DNA from: Aselliscus stoliczkanus
Taxonomy: Eukaryota > Chordata > Mammalia > Chiroptera > Hipposideridae
Assembly (NCBI GenBank): GCA_033961575.1
Contig: CM066738.1
Location: 87,741,478-87,805,477 of the forward strand
Reading direction: 5' to 3'
DNA: 64,000 nucleotides
The notes below the pieces were generated by a model. It was not told the origin of the DNA, made no database searches, and was given only the letters and a program-made list of their open reading frames with translations. Made by a program: the position numbers and the translations under genes. Positions within the stretch are counted from its first letter, which is position 1. The number at the start of each line of letters is the position of its first letter. Shown here one piece after another: positions 13,632 through 25,555 of the stretch.

Positions 13632-13688
13632 TAAGTTGTCTTCTTGCATATCATGGGTTCCAGACTATTCTCCCCTTTCCTTTTTCCT

Positions 13689-13689
13689 T

Positions 13690-13720
<31 letters not shown>

Positions 13721-13802
13721 TACCGGCCCTCATATGTGGGACCCGAACTGGGGCCGCTGGCTTCTTAAGCCAGCACTTAACCACTGTGCCACTTGGCCGG
13801 CC
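13689..13802 (-). mobile_element. Short tRNA-headed SINE
   Basis: A T run of about 24 bases is followed by the reversed SINE body (ACCGGCCCTCATATGTGGGA, then CCACTTGGCCGGCCC). The flanks are pyrimidine-rich, so the target duplication cannot be fixed. Confidence 0.85.
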
Positions 13803-14188
13803 CTTCCCTTTCTTTATAGATGTCATAAGTATGATTTGGTAGTGATTACAGAGGAATTTTTAAAAATTTCTTTATTTAATACCTGTAAGTGTTGACTGAA
13901 TAGTTTAAAGCAGTTACCTACTCAGGAGAAAGTATACATAAAAGTATTATAACTGCAATTAAGGTGGAAGTGAATTTATGGATATTTTTGTATTTTGACA
14001 TATTTTAATAAAACTTCAGTGATTTACAAAATGACCCAAACTAAAAACACGTATGTAGTATCTTTAAATTCTCCTTTATTCTACGTTTTTGAACACATAA
14101 ATACTTCTTGATAGTCTGAGACATTGTCCAACTGGATGCCTGGAGCTCAGATCTTTAGAGAGAGATATGTTGTAGTCTATTCAGATCA

Positions 14189-14190
<2 letters not shown>

Positions 14191-14219
<29 letters not shown>
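14191..14219. repeat. (TTA)n microsatellite
   Basis: About nine perfect trinucleotide units. Confidence 0.9.
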
Positions 14220-14238
14220 TTAATATGAAATTACCTTT

Positions 14239-14691
14239 TTTTTTTAAGCCAATGGTTTATTGAGCATGGTACATTAGCGCATCATTGTCAGGATGCAAAG
14301 TGAGTGTGATGAACATGACGTTCTTGTTTTTCCAGAAGAGTATGATGGATTCTTAATTTAACCTCCTGATACTTCTTATTTGATAGATTATATGGTGTGG
14401 TTTTAATACTGGATCCTTGCGTATTAGTCACTACGCTGGTAGGCTCACTGCCGGATTCACAAGTTTGTGCCTGCCTCTCAAGGAGGGAACTTATGCCCAC
14501 GGTGTTCATGAAAGACATGGTGTGTGCCCACATGCACTGCCAGGCCTTCTGTTGAGGGTGCAATTCTATGTTTGCAAAGTGTGCCCCAGCTGGCTGGGAA
14601 GTGTTTTTCAGAGAGAATAGAAGCCTGAGCTCTGATGATCTGGCTGCATTGAAACCCAAGTATTCTAATGGTGTGATTTCGTCTGTAGTTG
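14239..14691 (-). pseudogene. Retrocopy-like sequence of unidentified mRNA
   Basis: On the minus strand a frame stays open from the A-run of the adjoining SINE to a stop at 14288, giving about 130 residues without internal stops. Peptide pieces visible are ITPLEYLGFNAARSSELRLL, then SFMNTVGISSLLERQAQTCE, then KKYQEVKLRIHHTLLEKQER. About 30 bases past the stop comes AATAAA (near 14255-14260), followed about 12-15 bases later by an A run (T run at 14236-14245 on the + strand). A polyadenylation signal plus A tail, no introns and antisense placement in another gene's intron fit a processed pseudogene. I do not recognise the parent protein, and the open frame may be chance. The 5' end is cut by or abuts the SINE at 14692. 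Confidence 0.5.
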
Positions 14692-14848
14692 TTTTTTTTT
14701 TTTTTTTTTTTAAGCTGAGCCATCCTGCCACCTGTTGGCAGCTCAGTGGCTGCTCAGCTTGGGCCGGGAATCCAACCGGCAACCCTGTTCCTCAGAGCTC
14801 GCACTCTTAAGCGAGCTCTTAACCAACTGAGCCATTCGGCTGGCCCCC
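14692..14848 (-). mobile_element. Medium tRNA-headed SINE
   Basis: A T run, then AGCTGAGCCATCCTGCCACC, a GC-rich middle and the reversed head ACTGAGCCATTCGGCTGGCC. Same type as 11863-12010. It sits at the 5' edge of the retrocopy-like sequence. The target duplication is unclear (tagtt-like on both sides). Confidence 0.85.
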
Positions 14849-14934
14849 ATAGTTTTTGTGTGTGTGTGATGCATATATACATACCCATGTATATATGCAT
14901 GAATACTTGTTACTCTGGAAATTCAAATCTATAA

Positions 14935-15140
14935 AAGTAGAGAGAATAATATAATGAACTTCCACAGGCTCATCACCTAGCTTCATAATTATTAACTCAA
15001 GGACAACCTTGTTTTATCCATACCCACTGTTTTGAAGCAAATTCCAAATATTGTATTATCCCAATTGTAAACGTTTCTGTGTATCTCTTTCTTAAAACAT
15101 AATTACACTACCATCATTATACCTAAAATAATGGTCCAAA
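14935..15140 (+). mobile_element. Old L1M 3'UTR-like fragment
   Basis: The words GAGAATAATATAATGAACTT, 'catcacctagcttcataattattaactcaagg' and 'gaagcaaattccaaatattg' follow the order seen in ancient L1M 3' ends. Divergence is high. Confidence 0.55.
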
Positions 15141-16263
15141 ATTCTTTCAATATATCAGAGGTTCTTAAACTGGAATCAAGATATCTACAAAGCCCTCAAA
15201 TTATATGCAGAATTTTGTGTGTCTTCTGCATTTTTACAGGGATAGAGCTCAAAGTGCCCCCCCCAAAACAAACAAACAAACAAAAAAAACAAAATCTTAG
15301 AGCCACAAATTTTGTTCTAGAAAGTCATGTTTATGAATTCCAGTTTTCTTGGTAAGGAAATATGTGTAGTGGTTTTGTTCCATGCCTCGGCAATAAAGAA
15401 AATTAGAGCAAAACCAAATTCCCAGTTACAGGGAGATTAAACTCTTTCTCCTTCTCCCATTTGCCAGCTCATTATTTGTGTATTTTCAAGGATATAAAAA
15501 CTTCCATATTTGCTCTCTAAAAGTTTGAATTTTTTTCTAAATTGTGAAATTACTTAATACAATAAGTTCTTTAAAATAATTTAATAATGGCTCTTTAAAA
15601 ATTAAAATGTTTAATAAAACAGCTGTATAGAGAATAAGTTGAGAAGATAACTTCATGTTGGATAAGGTAACATAAGTATAGACTTTTTTTCTCTTTGGGC
15701 TCAGGAGAAGACATTTGCAGATTTCGTACACCCTGCTCTTTAGTGTTTAAGAGTTAGTTTTCACCAATTTGGGGAAACAAATGCTGCCTTCCTAAAATCA
15801 ACAAGGGCAAACTTGGCACAGCAAGCATTTTCTATAAGTACTTACTTAAGAGAAATGTTCTAGAAACTGGGAAAAGTAAATTATAACATAAAAAGAACTC
15901 TTGCTATCCAAATTTCTCCATTTCCTTAGTTGAGATAGTAGGACAAGGTTCCAAATGATCTAAATCTACTTCTGAGCTTCTGATAGTGAGCTCTGAGAGT
16001 TTGAATAATGAGGAATTCATTCAAGATTTGTCTAAGTCTATTCCATCAAATTCTGTTGTATCCTGTCCTGTAATAATAGAGCCCATAGTGAGGGAAACCT
16101 GTACTTTTTTTTTTCCCCCCAAAGTAGAATTCTTAGTTTTAGGTGCGGGATACTATAAATTTCCAAGTTTTTTATATGATATTATTCTGTAGACAAATGA
16201 TTTATTATTTTTTTAAAAATTTATATTCTGTATTGTCCCATAAGGGATTTAAAATGGCTTTAA

Positions 16264-16265
<2 letters not shown>

Positions 16266-16288
<23 letters not shown>
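16266..16288. repeat. (GA)n microsatellite
   Basis: About eleven GA units. Confidence 0.9.
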
Positions 16289-16294
<6 letters not shown>

Positions 16295-17073
16295 CTAACA
16301 AATATAATTTAAAACTGAGAAAGTTAGGATTTAGGAGTGCATTTAGGATTAGAGCGTTAGTACAATGGTGTGTGAGAGTGGGAGTACATGGAGATTGGAC
16401 CATCCAGAATCATGGTTTATGCTCTTGCAGTGTTTTAAAGCTTGCTAGGTGAATTTTGTCTTGAGCTTAACGAGGGCCGGGGCCAGGGGAAAGAGTGATG
16501 CATGGGGAGGGAGAGAACAAAATGGAGTCCAAAATATACAGCTTTTTGATGTTTGCCTAGATCGTTCCATAATTTCTGAAATACAGAGAGCAGCCTTCAA
16601 ACTATATTTTGAGCTACAGATTCATTTTCTTCAAAAGAACTCTTGTGCAGAAGCCTAGTATGTAAAACAGATTGAAGTATAGTTGCTTTGATTTAAAAAG
16701 GTGTGGAGGCCTGGGGTTGGATGGCCAAAGGCTTGAGACAAGTGATTGCTTGGTCATATGTGTTGCCTCCTGGTTAAAGGACAGAGTATAGAGGTGAGAA
16801 TTTTCCCAGTTCATTTTGGATGTTGTCATTGACTTTTCTCTTTAATTTTAGGTTGTGTTAATTAACCTCTGTGGTTTGTTCATTGGCAGAAGATGATTCT
16901 GCTTAGTATTTACCTTTTCATCCTGGCCTACCATGTGGATAGTAATTAAATTCATTTAGTTCCTCAAGCTTATCTGTAAAGGAGAATGACTTTTTTAGGC
17001 GTGTGATTTATTTTTTTAAGAACTGTGTAGAAGAAAAGGATTTAGTGGCTTTAATTCTCCTTTAAATGGATAG

Positions 17074-17289
<216 letters not shown>

Positions 17290-17833
17290 TAAGCATTCTT
17301 TTTTCCTAACCTATAAGAACGTTGTAGTTTTCTGGTCCTTTTCTTTTTGGGAGGGTTTAATAGTTTATGCCCAGTCTGGTTCTCTATGTGTACATGTTTG
17401 GTACATATGATTCCATCACTCCTGAGACTGTCTTTGACGTATATTTACTATGGGATATAGAGACAGATTAATTAAAAAACAATTTATATTACTCTACTAA
17501 TAGTGATGGATAATGTTAAAAAATTCCTGTTAAAATTCCTGTTAAAAAATAGTCATTGGAAATTAGAACCTTGCTTTTAGGAAAACAAGCCTATATGGCA
17601 TATACTGTAACTGCATTGTTAGGGGTTTATCTGCTTTGTCATAATAATGATAAAAAGGACAATAAATGGGGTTAAAGCACTAATTTATTTATAGTGGTAA
17701 TGATTATAATAGAAAAATTGTTAATTCAGTTTTTAAAAATTTACAGATAATAGTTTATTGTGCAAAAAACAAAATCCATAGTCTTGAACGGTATTTTTTG
17801 TTGATCCCTTTTTTCTCTAAAGAACTTGGTCTT

Positions 17834-18259
17834 CTTCTATGTTGTCCCAAACAGCAATATTTTGTTATTTTTTATGCCTGAGTAGTATTCCATTGTGTAA
17901 ATGTACCACATCTTCTTTGTCCAATCTAAGTGAAATAAGTCAGATGGAAAAGGACAAGAATCATATGATTTCACTCATATGTGGGATATAAAACAAAGCA
18001 ACAAAGGAACAAACAAAACAAATAAACTCATAGACACAGACAATAGTATGGTGGTTACCAGAGGAGAAGGGGGGTGGCGGAGGATGAAGAGGGTAAAGGG
18101 GATCAAATATATGGTGATGGAAGGAGACCACACTTTGGATGGTGAGCACACAGTGTAGTATGCAGATGATTATTACAGAATTGTCCACCTGCAACTTACA
18201 TAATGTTTTTAACCAGTCACCCGAATAAATTTAATTAAATAAAAAAAAAAATTGTCAGA
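17834..18259 (+). mobile_element. Twin-primed (5'-inverted) L1 insertion
   Basis: Bases 17850-17920 are antisense L1 ORF2 sequence (TGAGTAGTATTCCATTGTGT). From about 17928 the strand switches to sense ORF2 end and 3'UTR (AAGTGAAATAAGTCAGATGG, then ATGGTGGTTACCAGAGG) and finishes in an A run at 18240-18251. A 15-bp duplication aaagaacttggtctt lies at 17819-17833 and 18260-18274; eight or nine unexplained bases separate the A tail from the right copy. Confidence 0.8.
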
Positions 18260-18374
18260 AAAGAACTTGGTCTTTTATCAAGTATTGAGGAACTGTGGTG
18301 TGCAGTTCATATAGGAAGGGCAGAAGAACGTTTGATTATTTTTTCCTTTTACCAGTTTTAAGAATGAGTTGGAG

Positions 18375-18484
18375 GACTGGCCGAAGGCGCAGTGGTTAAG
18401 CGCTGGCTTGGAAAACCAGCGGCCCCGGTTCGGTCCCACATATGAGGGCCAGTGACACTGCCCTCAAAAAAAAAAAAAAAAAAA
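18375..18484 (+). mobile_element. Short tRNA-headed SINE
   Basis: Body from GACTGGCCGAAGGCGCAGTG through GGTTCGGTCCC to a 20-base A tail. The exact 15-bp duplication aagaatgagttggag lies at 18360-18374 and 18485-18499. Confidence 0.92.
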
Positions 18485-18926
18485 AAGAATGAGTTGGAGC
18501 TCTGATAACCTGCAAAGGTGATAATTGATGGTTTTTTTGTTTTCTGTCCTTAAGTTTTGTCATGAACTTTTAGCCTTAAACATTTTTGAAGTGTTTCAAT
18601 CCATTGCTATCTTTATTCTTTGTAATACTAAAAAACTCTGATTACTGATCAGTAGGAGCCCCTTCAATTGATCCCAAGTCCTTTTTATAATACTCCAGGA
18701 GTGATTAGTAGCTTCCTTCCTTTTTGATAGACAAGTTATTCCAAGCACTTTGGGTAGTTTTCTGCCCCAGACCTGGAGTTTCTGAAAGACATCAGAGCTC
18801 CTTCAGTGCAAAATGGCAGAGACCTTACTGTAGGTACTGTCAGACTTAACTAATTTTTGCCCATTTTAATGTTGAGAAATGTTATTTCCTGAATTAATTT
18901 CCACATCATTAAATATGAATGAGGAT

Positions 18927-18980
18927 ATTTTGATATGTTCATTTATTTTGATATGTTCATTTATTTTGATATGTTCATTT
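18927..18980. repeat. 18-bp tandem repeat, three perfect copies
   Basis: The unit attttgatatgttcattt is repeated three times without mismatch. Confidence 0.95.
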
Positions 18981-19385
18981 ATTATTTTTGTTTAGGTTTC
19001 TTTGAATTGCTTTTTAATGTCCTTTGCCCCTTTTTAAAAAAATGAGGTATAATTCACATACCGTAAAGTTCCTGGATTTTCTTTTTGTTTGAGTTGTCAT
19101 TTTTTTTATTAATGTATAAGGGGTCTTTGTTGATTAATGAAATCAGCCGTTTGTGTATTACATGTTGCAAGTATTGTTTTTCTTGTTTGATAGTTTCTTT
19201 TGAATTTCATATGTATTTGTTTATTTGCTTGTTTGCTTGCTGTCGTTGGATCTTAAATTCTGATGTTGAATTTTTTTATCAGTTTTTTATGGCCTGTGAA
19301 TTTAATCTAATGCATTCTAAAAAAAGTCATTTCCTATTTAAAAGAAAAGGTTTTCTTTTGTTATGTTTTCTTTTTTTTTTTTTAA

Positions 19386-19742
19386 CTTTTTAAAATTGGG
19401 GAACAGTGTGTTTTTCCAGGACCTATCAGCTCCAAGTCAAGTAGTTGTTTCAATCTAGTTGTGGAGGGCACAGCTCAGCTCCAAATCCAGTCACCATCTT
19501 CAATCTAGTTGTGGGGGGCTCAGCCTACCATCCCATGCAGGACCGGAAACCTTGTTAAGAGCATGCGCTCTAACTAGCTGAGCCGTCTGGCTGCCCACCA
19601 GCAGCTCAGCGGCAGCTCAGCTCAAGTAGGTGTCTTCAATCTGGTAGCAGAGAGCGCAGCTCACTGACCCATGTGGGAATCAAACCTGCAACCTTGTTGC
19701 TCGGAGCACACACTTTAACCAACTGAGCCACCTGGCTGCCCT
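19386..19742 (-). mobile_element. Two-headed (dimeric) tRNA-derived SINE
   Basis: On the + strand two reversed tRNA-like heads occur: one ends near AACTAGCTGAGCCGTCTGGC (about 19595), the other at AACTGAGCCACCTGGCTGCC (about 19741). Each is preceded by an 'agctcagct' block and 'caatctagttgtgg' words. Same architecture as 30466-30818 and 36106-36534. Confidence 0.8.
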
Positions 19743-19974
19743 TATTATGGTTTTAATCCTTCGCAATTAAATCTGATTCATCTAAAGTTATTATGGTGAA
19801 AAGTGATGTATTGGGTCAGACATTTTCTTTTTAAACAACAAATGACTAGTTATTTGTCTCAACACTATTCATTAAATAAGTCCTTGTTTCCAATTATTTT
19901 GCAATGGTACCCTTATGTATTCAATTTATCATGTATTGACATCTAAAAGAAAAAGTGTAGTACATTGTATGGTG

Positions 19975-20190
19975 ATTAGGAAGGCAGGTTGTACAACTAG
20001 ATTATCTGGATTCAAATCCTGGGCCAATCTTTATACCCTTGGACAAGTTATTTAATCTCCTTATGCCTCAGTTTCCTCATCTGTAAAACGAGGTAACAAT
20101 AGTATTTACCTCATAGAGTAGTTTATGATAAATTACTAAAGATGGAATAAGCTTAATGAGTGCTCAGGAGATATTAGCTATCATTATTTA
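19975..20190 (+). mobile_element. MIR SINE
   Basis: Classic MIR words: TGGATTCAAATCCTGGG, GGACAAGTTATTTAATCTCC, TGCCTCAGTTTCCTCATCTG, TAAAACGAGGTAACAATAGT. Confidence 0.88.
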
Positions 20191-21119
20191 TGAACTATTC
20201 TGTTAGTTTTCAATACTAATATAAAATGTTTTAATATCAGATAGGAATAATCTTTCTCATTAGTGTTCCGTTCAGAATTTCTCTGGATATTCTGTTTTAC
20301 CACATAAATTTTAATATTATTTCCTCAATTTAAAAAAAGCTCATTGTTATTTTGTTGGGAAATTATATTGAATCATATGTGTTAAATAAAGAGCTAATAG
20401 ACGCCTTTATAATATTGACCTTTTTTGTCCAAGAATAAGGTGTGTCAGAAAGGTTTAAACTCATGAATAAAACCTAGATGTAATTCCATTAGAATAGCTT
20501 GATTGCTTAGTAATGTGTAGATGTTTTGGTTTACTGTAACTACTAAAACGATATTTATTAATGAAATCCATGCAGGAACAATAATTTATACATAGTATGA
20601 GGCATTATGGCCTCCAGCTTTTAAATATAATGTTTCATAAAATAGCATGTTACAGTAGAATGGTCATGCAATTAAATCAGTATTGTTCTTTTTCCAGAGT
20701 ACTTATGCTTTTTTACTTTTTTCTTCTAGGGTGGGGTTTGCTTGCCACAAAGAAGAAAGTACACAATAGTTTATTACTCTTACTATATAGTCTTATGGGT
20801 TAAACTTCTTGAGAAACAGCCAGGAAAACCTCTTGGTTTTTCCTCCAGTCCTCTTGGCCAGTGGTTTACCTTCTGGAGTATCAGCTGGAGGTTCCCTCGT
20901 AAAAGTACTCCCATGCATTTTAGATGACCTTAGGATAGAGTTTCAGGAGATTGACTGGAGTATGGGTGTGAAACAATTGAAATTTCCGCAGAATGTGGTG
21001 AAATGAGCTGCTAAAGCAGATAAACTCAGATTTACGTTTGTGACACTGTTTTACTCTCATTCGGCTTTTGGCAAGTTTTTAAAAAGTACATGAAATCAGT
21101 AATAATCAATCTATTTCTA

Positions 21120-21285
21120 AGAGGCATCTGGTGAGCTCACTAGAAATGCACCTTCCTGCATTCTCACTCATTCAGTAAGTCTGTGGGGGGGCCTAAGAAT
21201 CAGCATTTTAATACCTATCCTGAGTGGTTCTGTGAAACATGGCCTATGGGCCACATTTGGAGAAACACTGCATTAACCTTTATAG
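21120..21285. mobile_element. Old hAT-Charlie MITE-like fragment
   Basis: 'actagaaatgcaccttcctgc', CCTAAGAATCAGCATTTTAA and 'ggagaaacactgcatta' resemble the MER3/MER20 group. Boundaries are approximate. Confidence 0.4.
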
Positions 21286-22299
21286 GAGCCTATTTTTATG
21301 GCTTTTACATGCAGTTCTTTTCCGAGTTTCTTCCTTTCCTGTATCTTCTGGTACTCACTTTATTTGTATTTCTCTGTATATCTGAGTAAAAGAATAATTC
21401 TTTTATCTTCCATCCAAACATGCTGGAAACATACCTGAAACATAAATCAGGAGTATTTGTTCTACCTTAAGAAGTAGAAGTAAGAATTAAACGCCAGAGA
21501 TTTCCATAAAGGTAATAGTAGCAATACGTGGGAGGTAAACTTCAGTTAGTTTTTCTGGTATTTAGTAAATTAAGACTTTAAGTTTTGGAAAGTCATCTGT
21601 TTTCTCTTAACTCAACTGGAAAATATTTAGTTCACGTTATTCCTCTATTTCCTGGACACATCAGATGTTAGAGTCAAACGAAACATTGGAAAGCAGTAAT
21701 GATTCTGTGAAGGTTTCTCAAATAGGAGACATTGACTTAGGACTTTCAGAATTCCTGCCATATCTCTGTACGAAATGCACATACTCTTATTTAGTTGACT
21801 TTTTTTATTTAAACCAGCGCACTTTTTTTACTTCTATTTAGTTTAAAGCAAAAACTTCACATTCTTCTGTATGTGGAAAAGGAGTATTATTTTACATTGG
21901 TGGATAATGATAAAAATAAATACAATGAAAATAACTATGTTATGAAATATTAGAAATTGAAGCAAAAAAAAATCCCAAATGAAATACAAATGATAAGAAA
22001 TCTATTTGCTTTGCAAAATATATATTCAATATCCACAAGAAAAAAAGTCCTTCTTTAAACAGTTCTGTTTGTGCCTAGTCGGATATAAGGGGATATTGAA
22101 CTCACTGTCACTTAATTTAAGGTAAGATAAGGTTTTACATCAACATTTTCTTGAACACCTATGTCGTTATAGGGCATTTAGCCAAATAACTTTCAATTTT
22201 AATAGAGGTCCATGGATACTTCAAACAGTGGGGAAGGAAAGCAATACTAAATCACTTATTCCTGTTCCTCTTGGCTGATGCTTATACTGGCCTTCATCT

Positions 22300-23420
22300 C
22301 AGAGAAAGGAATTCTAAGAAAGCCTATGAGATAAGAATACCTTTTTTCCCTGGGGCCTTTCCTTGAGGGCCCACTGGTTGTAGCAGAGACAAGCCCAGGT
22401 GTTCCCTAGCCTGATCCTGGACTTCCTGTGCAGCTGTGGCTGGTGAAAGAACATATTCAGGATGTTGCAGGTGCTGTGGCAGAGTGCAGGCACCCATTTG
22501 TACTGGCTCACAACCGCTTCTCTGCACGGTGCTGCTGACATCCAGGGAGAGAAGCAGCTCCGTCTCCTGGGTGGCCTCAACAAGTAGCCAGTGCAGATTT
22601 TCTTCCCTTAACATCATGTCATGTGCCTCCACGGTTCTTAGGACTTGAGGAAACGGTGCTTTAGACCATTGTTTTGTCAGATGTTTTTTAAGCAATGCAA
22701 TAACGCCAGATGCTCTGCACCTTATGCCCTAATAGTCCTGGTATGGACTTAGTCGCTTTTTAAAAGAGGTCCTTAAAGCATCCAATAGTTATAGTACAGT
22801 ATTAGGACTCCTGTGACCACCAGCTCCTGCTACTTGCTAATATCTGTTTTGTAAACTTGAATCAGTGTGAAGCAGTGCTTCTTGGAGAATAGTGTAATTA
22901 ATAATTGAAAGACTGATCTGTTAGGGTGTGGCTAGAATAACTAACTATCCTCGTTTTGAAAGTCTAGCTTGTGAGATTTCTAAGAAGGTAAAGAATGCAT
23001 TGAACAGTAGGTTGAATTGGCAAAGAACCATAGGCAAGATGCAGATTTCTCTTCCAGATGTTTTTTTCCAAAGAATTCTGAAGTCAGGGCAGTGGCTTGG
23101 CCCTGGGAACTGCAGCAGCTGTTGCTGGGGCCTCTGCTGGCATGGGAAAGAGGTCCTGCTGTGTTCTTTCTTTCCTCTTGCCTGTTTGGCTTCATTTCCC
23201 AAGTGGACACAATGCTCTGAGCATCGTCTGGTTTGCCACCTGTAGGCTGTGTAACTCTCTATGAAGGTTCCATTAGTGTCAAAAGAAAGTAATATGTTCA
23301 CTTGATCATTTGAGTCACTTGTCATCACCCCTACCCTCCATGTCCCCGTCCTTAAATCGTATGTCCAGATCCATCGCAAGGCACCTAAATCATTCAGTGC
23401 CCTCACTTCCTGCCAAATGT
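22300..23420. other. GC-richer unassigned stretch in intron 3
   Basis: Composition rises clearly above the surrounding AT-rich intron. Minus-strand open frames run at 22324-22695 (123 codons) and 22945-23406 (153 codons). Neither shows a family motif, a polyadenylation signal with A tail, or splice structure that I can support. It may be a decayed mobile element, an old retrocopy or conserved non-coding DNA. Confidence 0.3.
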
Positions 23421-24080
23421 ATTTAGTTTTGATTTATGGAAGTTCAGTCAGTCAGAGTATTCCCTGGGGTGTAGGGGTTTGGAGAAAAGGAAGGGAGGAC
23501 CCTCTGATGTTTCCGAAGGTACATTTAAGGATATTCGTTTAAAGTGATGCTAATAAATGCTTCACTATGCTCAGTTTCTTAGAGACTAAGGTCGGCTGTA
23601 TACTGAATCTATATACTGAGTTGAAAGGGAAAGAAAATAAACTTTATAAAAGGCTTGTGCTTTTTTTGTAATGTAACTTAAAAAAAAAAGTCTTTGACAT
23701 GGTGAATGTTCAGAATTTCTATTTTTCATAACTAGTCAGTGTATCTTATATTGGGCCTATCGGGTAAGCTTTCACAGATATGGTTGCTAGGTATTATCTG
23801 TTTATTGCCAACCTTGGAGACCTTACAGCAGATATGGTCTTTAGTCTTATTGGGCTCACGAGCTTGTAGCTATCCTTTATAGATCCCAATCTAAGTGTGC
23901 ATGGGCTCATTACTATATACGTTGCATGATGTTCAGTGAAAATCCTCTTTATTACTTACTCAAAGAGAAGCTGTGAAGATATTTTCCATTAGCCAGAACA
24001 TAAGAATGGTTTAAAAAAGTTTATGTAAAACACTTACAGTTAAGTGCATTATTTTAAAAGTTGGAAAACAGTGTATCAAT

Positions 24081-24653
24081 ATGAGATCTGAGAATTAAGT
24101 TCATGAACTCATCCTAGAAAAAGTGCTACATACCTCATTGCTAAATATCACTGCAGTCACCTTTGAAGGACTCCCCTTGGGAAGCTGTGCACCAATGCCA
24201 GAACCTAGTCCACTCTTCAAAACAATTTTGGAACTCTTTTTCTGGAATGGCCATTAGAGCTGTCATCATGTTACTCTTGATGTTCTGAATGTCATCAAAA
24301 TGTCTTCCTTTCAATATTTTCTTTATCTTGGAATAAAGAAAGAAGTCATTGGAGGCCAGATCAGGTGAGTAGGGAGAGTGTTCCAATACAGTTATTTGTT
24401 TACTGGCTAAAATCTCCCTCACAGACAGTGCTGTGTGAGCTGGTGCATTGTCGTGATGCAAGAGCCATGAATTGTTGGCGAAAGGTTCAGGTCGTCTAAC
24501 TTTTTCATGCAGCCTTTTCAGCACTTCCAAATAGTAAACTTGATTATCTCTTTGTCCAGTTGGTACTAATTCATAATGAATAATCCCTCTGATATAAAAA
24601 AAGGTTAGCAACATTGTGGACACAAGTTCGCAAACTTAATTGACAGACCTTCG
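24081..24653 (-). mobile_element. Internally deleted mariner with transposase C-terminal half
   Basis: Ends are imperfect inverted repeats next to TA: the inner parts ATTAAGTTCATGAACTCATC (24094-24113) and the reverse complement of CACAAGTTCGCAAACTTAAT (24621-24640). The full element is about 570 bases against about 1.3 kb for complete mariners. It lacks the N-terminal DNA-binding half of the transposase. A relatively open frame suggests it is not very old. Confidence 0.88.
24141..24623 (-). pseudogene. Mariner transposase, C-terminal half
   Basis: An open minus-strand frame of 160 codons gives the catalytic half of a DD34D transposase. Visible motifs are VPTGQRDNQVYYLEVLKRLH, LLHHDNAPAHTALSVRE (second catalytic Asp), and SPDLASNDFFL (third catalytic region). 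The N-terminal paired-like helix-turn-helix half is missing, and the left TIR follows directly upstream of the frame. In the family a TFFDxxG motif carries the first catalytic Asp; here it reads TFFYIRG, so that Asp is Tyr and the product would be inactive even where the frame is open. Any translation would be incidental. Confidence 0.85.
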
Positions 24654-24868
24654 TATATTCATCTTTTAAAATATTTAATGTGAGAGTGCAAAATACATTG
24701 GACTTGCCCATTCACCTGCACACACTTCCAGTCTTATTCTTTCCATTGCATTTGACAGCTTCTTCTTATAGTGTTGGGAGGATGCTAGTTGAGTAGACTT
24801 TATATTGTCTGAAAGGTTTTGTTAAAAAAATGCTTAAAAAGAGTGAACACACTCACTGAAGACTATAT

Positions 24869-24979
24869 ATGTATATATTTTTTTGAGGGCAGTGTCACTG
24901 CCCTCACATGTGGGACCCGAACCGGGGCCGCTGGCATCCCAAGCCAGCTCCCAACCACTGCGCCACTCAGCCGGCCCCA
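24869..24979 (-). mobile_element. Short tRNA-headed SINE
   Basis: A T-rich tail, then CACTGCCCTCACATGTGGGA and the reversed head CACTCAGCCGGCCCC. The 11-bp duplication gaagactatat lies at 24858-24868 and 24980-24990. Confidence 0.9.
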
Positions 24980-25334
24980 GAAGACTATATTTTTAACCTC
25001 CCAATAAAAAAAAAAAAAATAAAAAATGAACTCAGAAGCTTGACAGTAGCTTATCTAAAAACACGTAGTTGGCTAAAGCTCCTTCATGAGTTTGTTCAAC
25101 CTTTATTCTAGATCTCCTTGGTAGCTTTTTGAAAGAGACATGATGATCAAAGATCTTATGTTATTTTACTTTAAAGAAGGATCACCAAGCTCAGATTGAA
25201 TTTTGACTATGTGTTTAATTTCTAATTTGTAAACATGGGTAATTTTTTTTTATATGATGGTATGTTGTATTCCCTTTTAGACATTGCTGTTATAGAAAAG
25301 AAGACAGGAGAAAAATCAACCTGTACCTAGTGAA

Positions 25335-25555
25335 AATGATAATAATAGTTAACATTTATTGAATACTTATTATGTGTCAGGTACTCTTCCAAGTACTTTT
25401 TACTTGCACTGATTTATTTCATTTCCTGTGAGATACAGGTATCTTTATTATCCCATTTTATAGATGAGGAAACAGAGGCACAGAGAAGTTAAGTAATTTA
25501 TCCAAGGTCATATAGGTAATAGATGATGACACAGCTGAGATTCAATCCTCAGCAA
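25335..25555 (-). mobile_element. MIR SINE
   Basis: Reversed MIR words: CATTTATTGAATACTTATTA, TATCCCATTTTATAGATGAG, GAAACAGAGGCACAGAGAAG, 'aaggtcatataggtaa'. Confidence 0.88.

Noticed and set aside
22324..22695. 123-codon minus-strand frame as a gene
   Set aside because: No recognised motif, no supporting splice or polyadenylation signals, and raised GC makes long open frames more likely.
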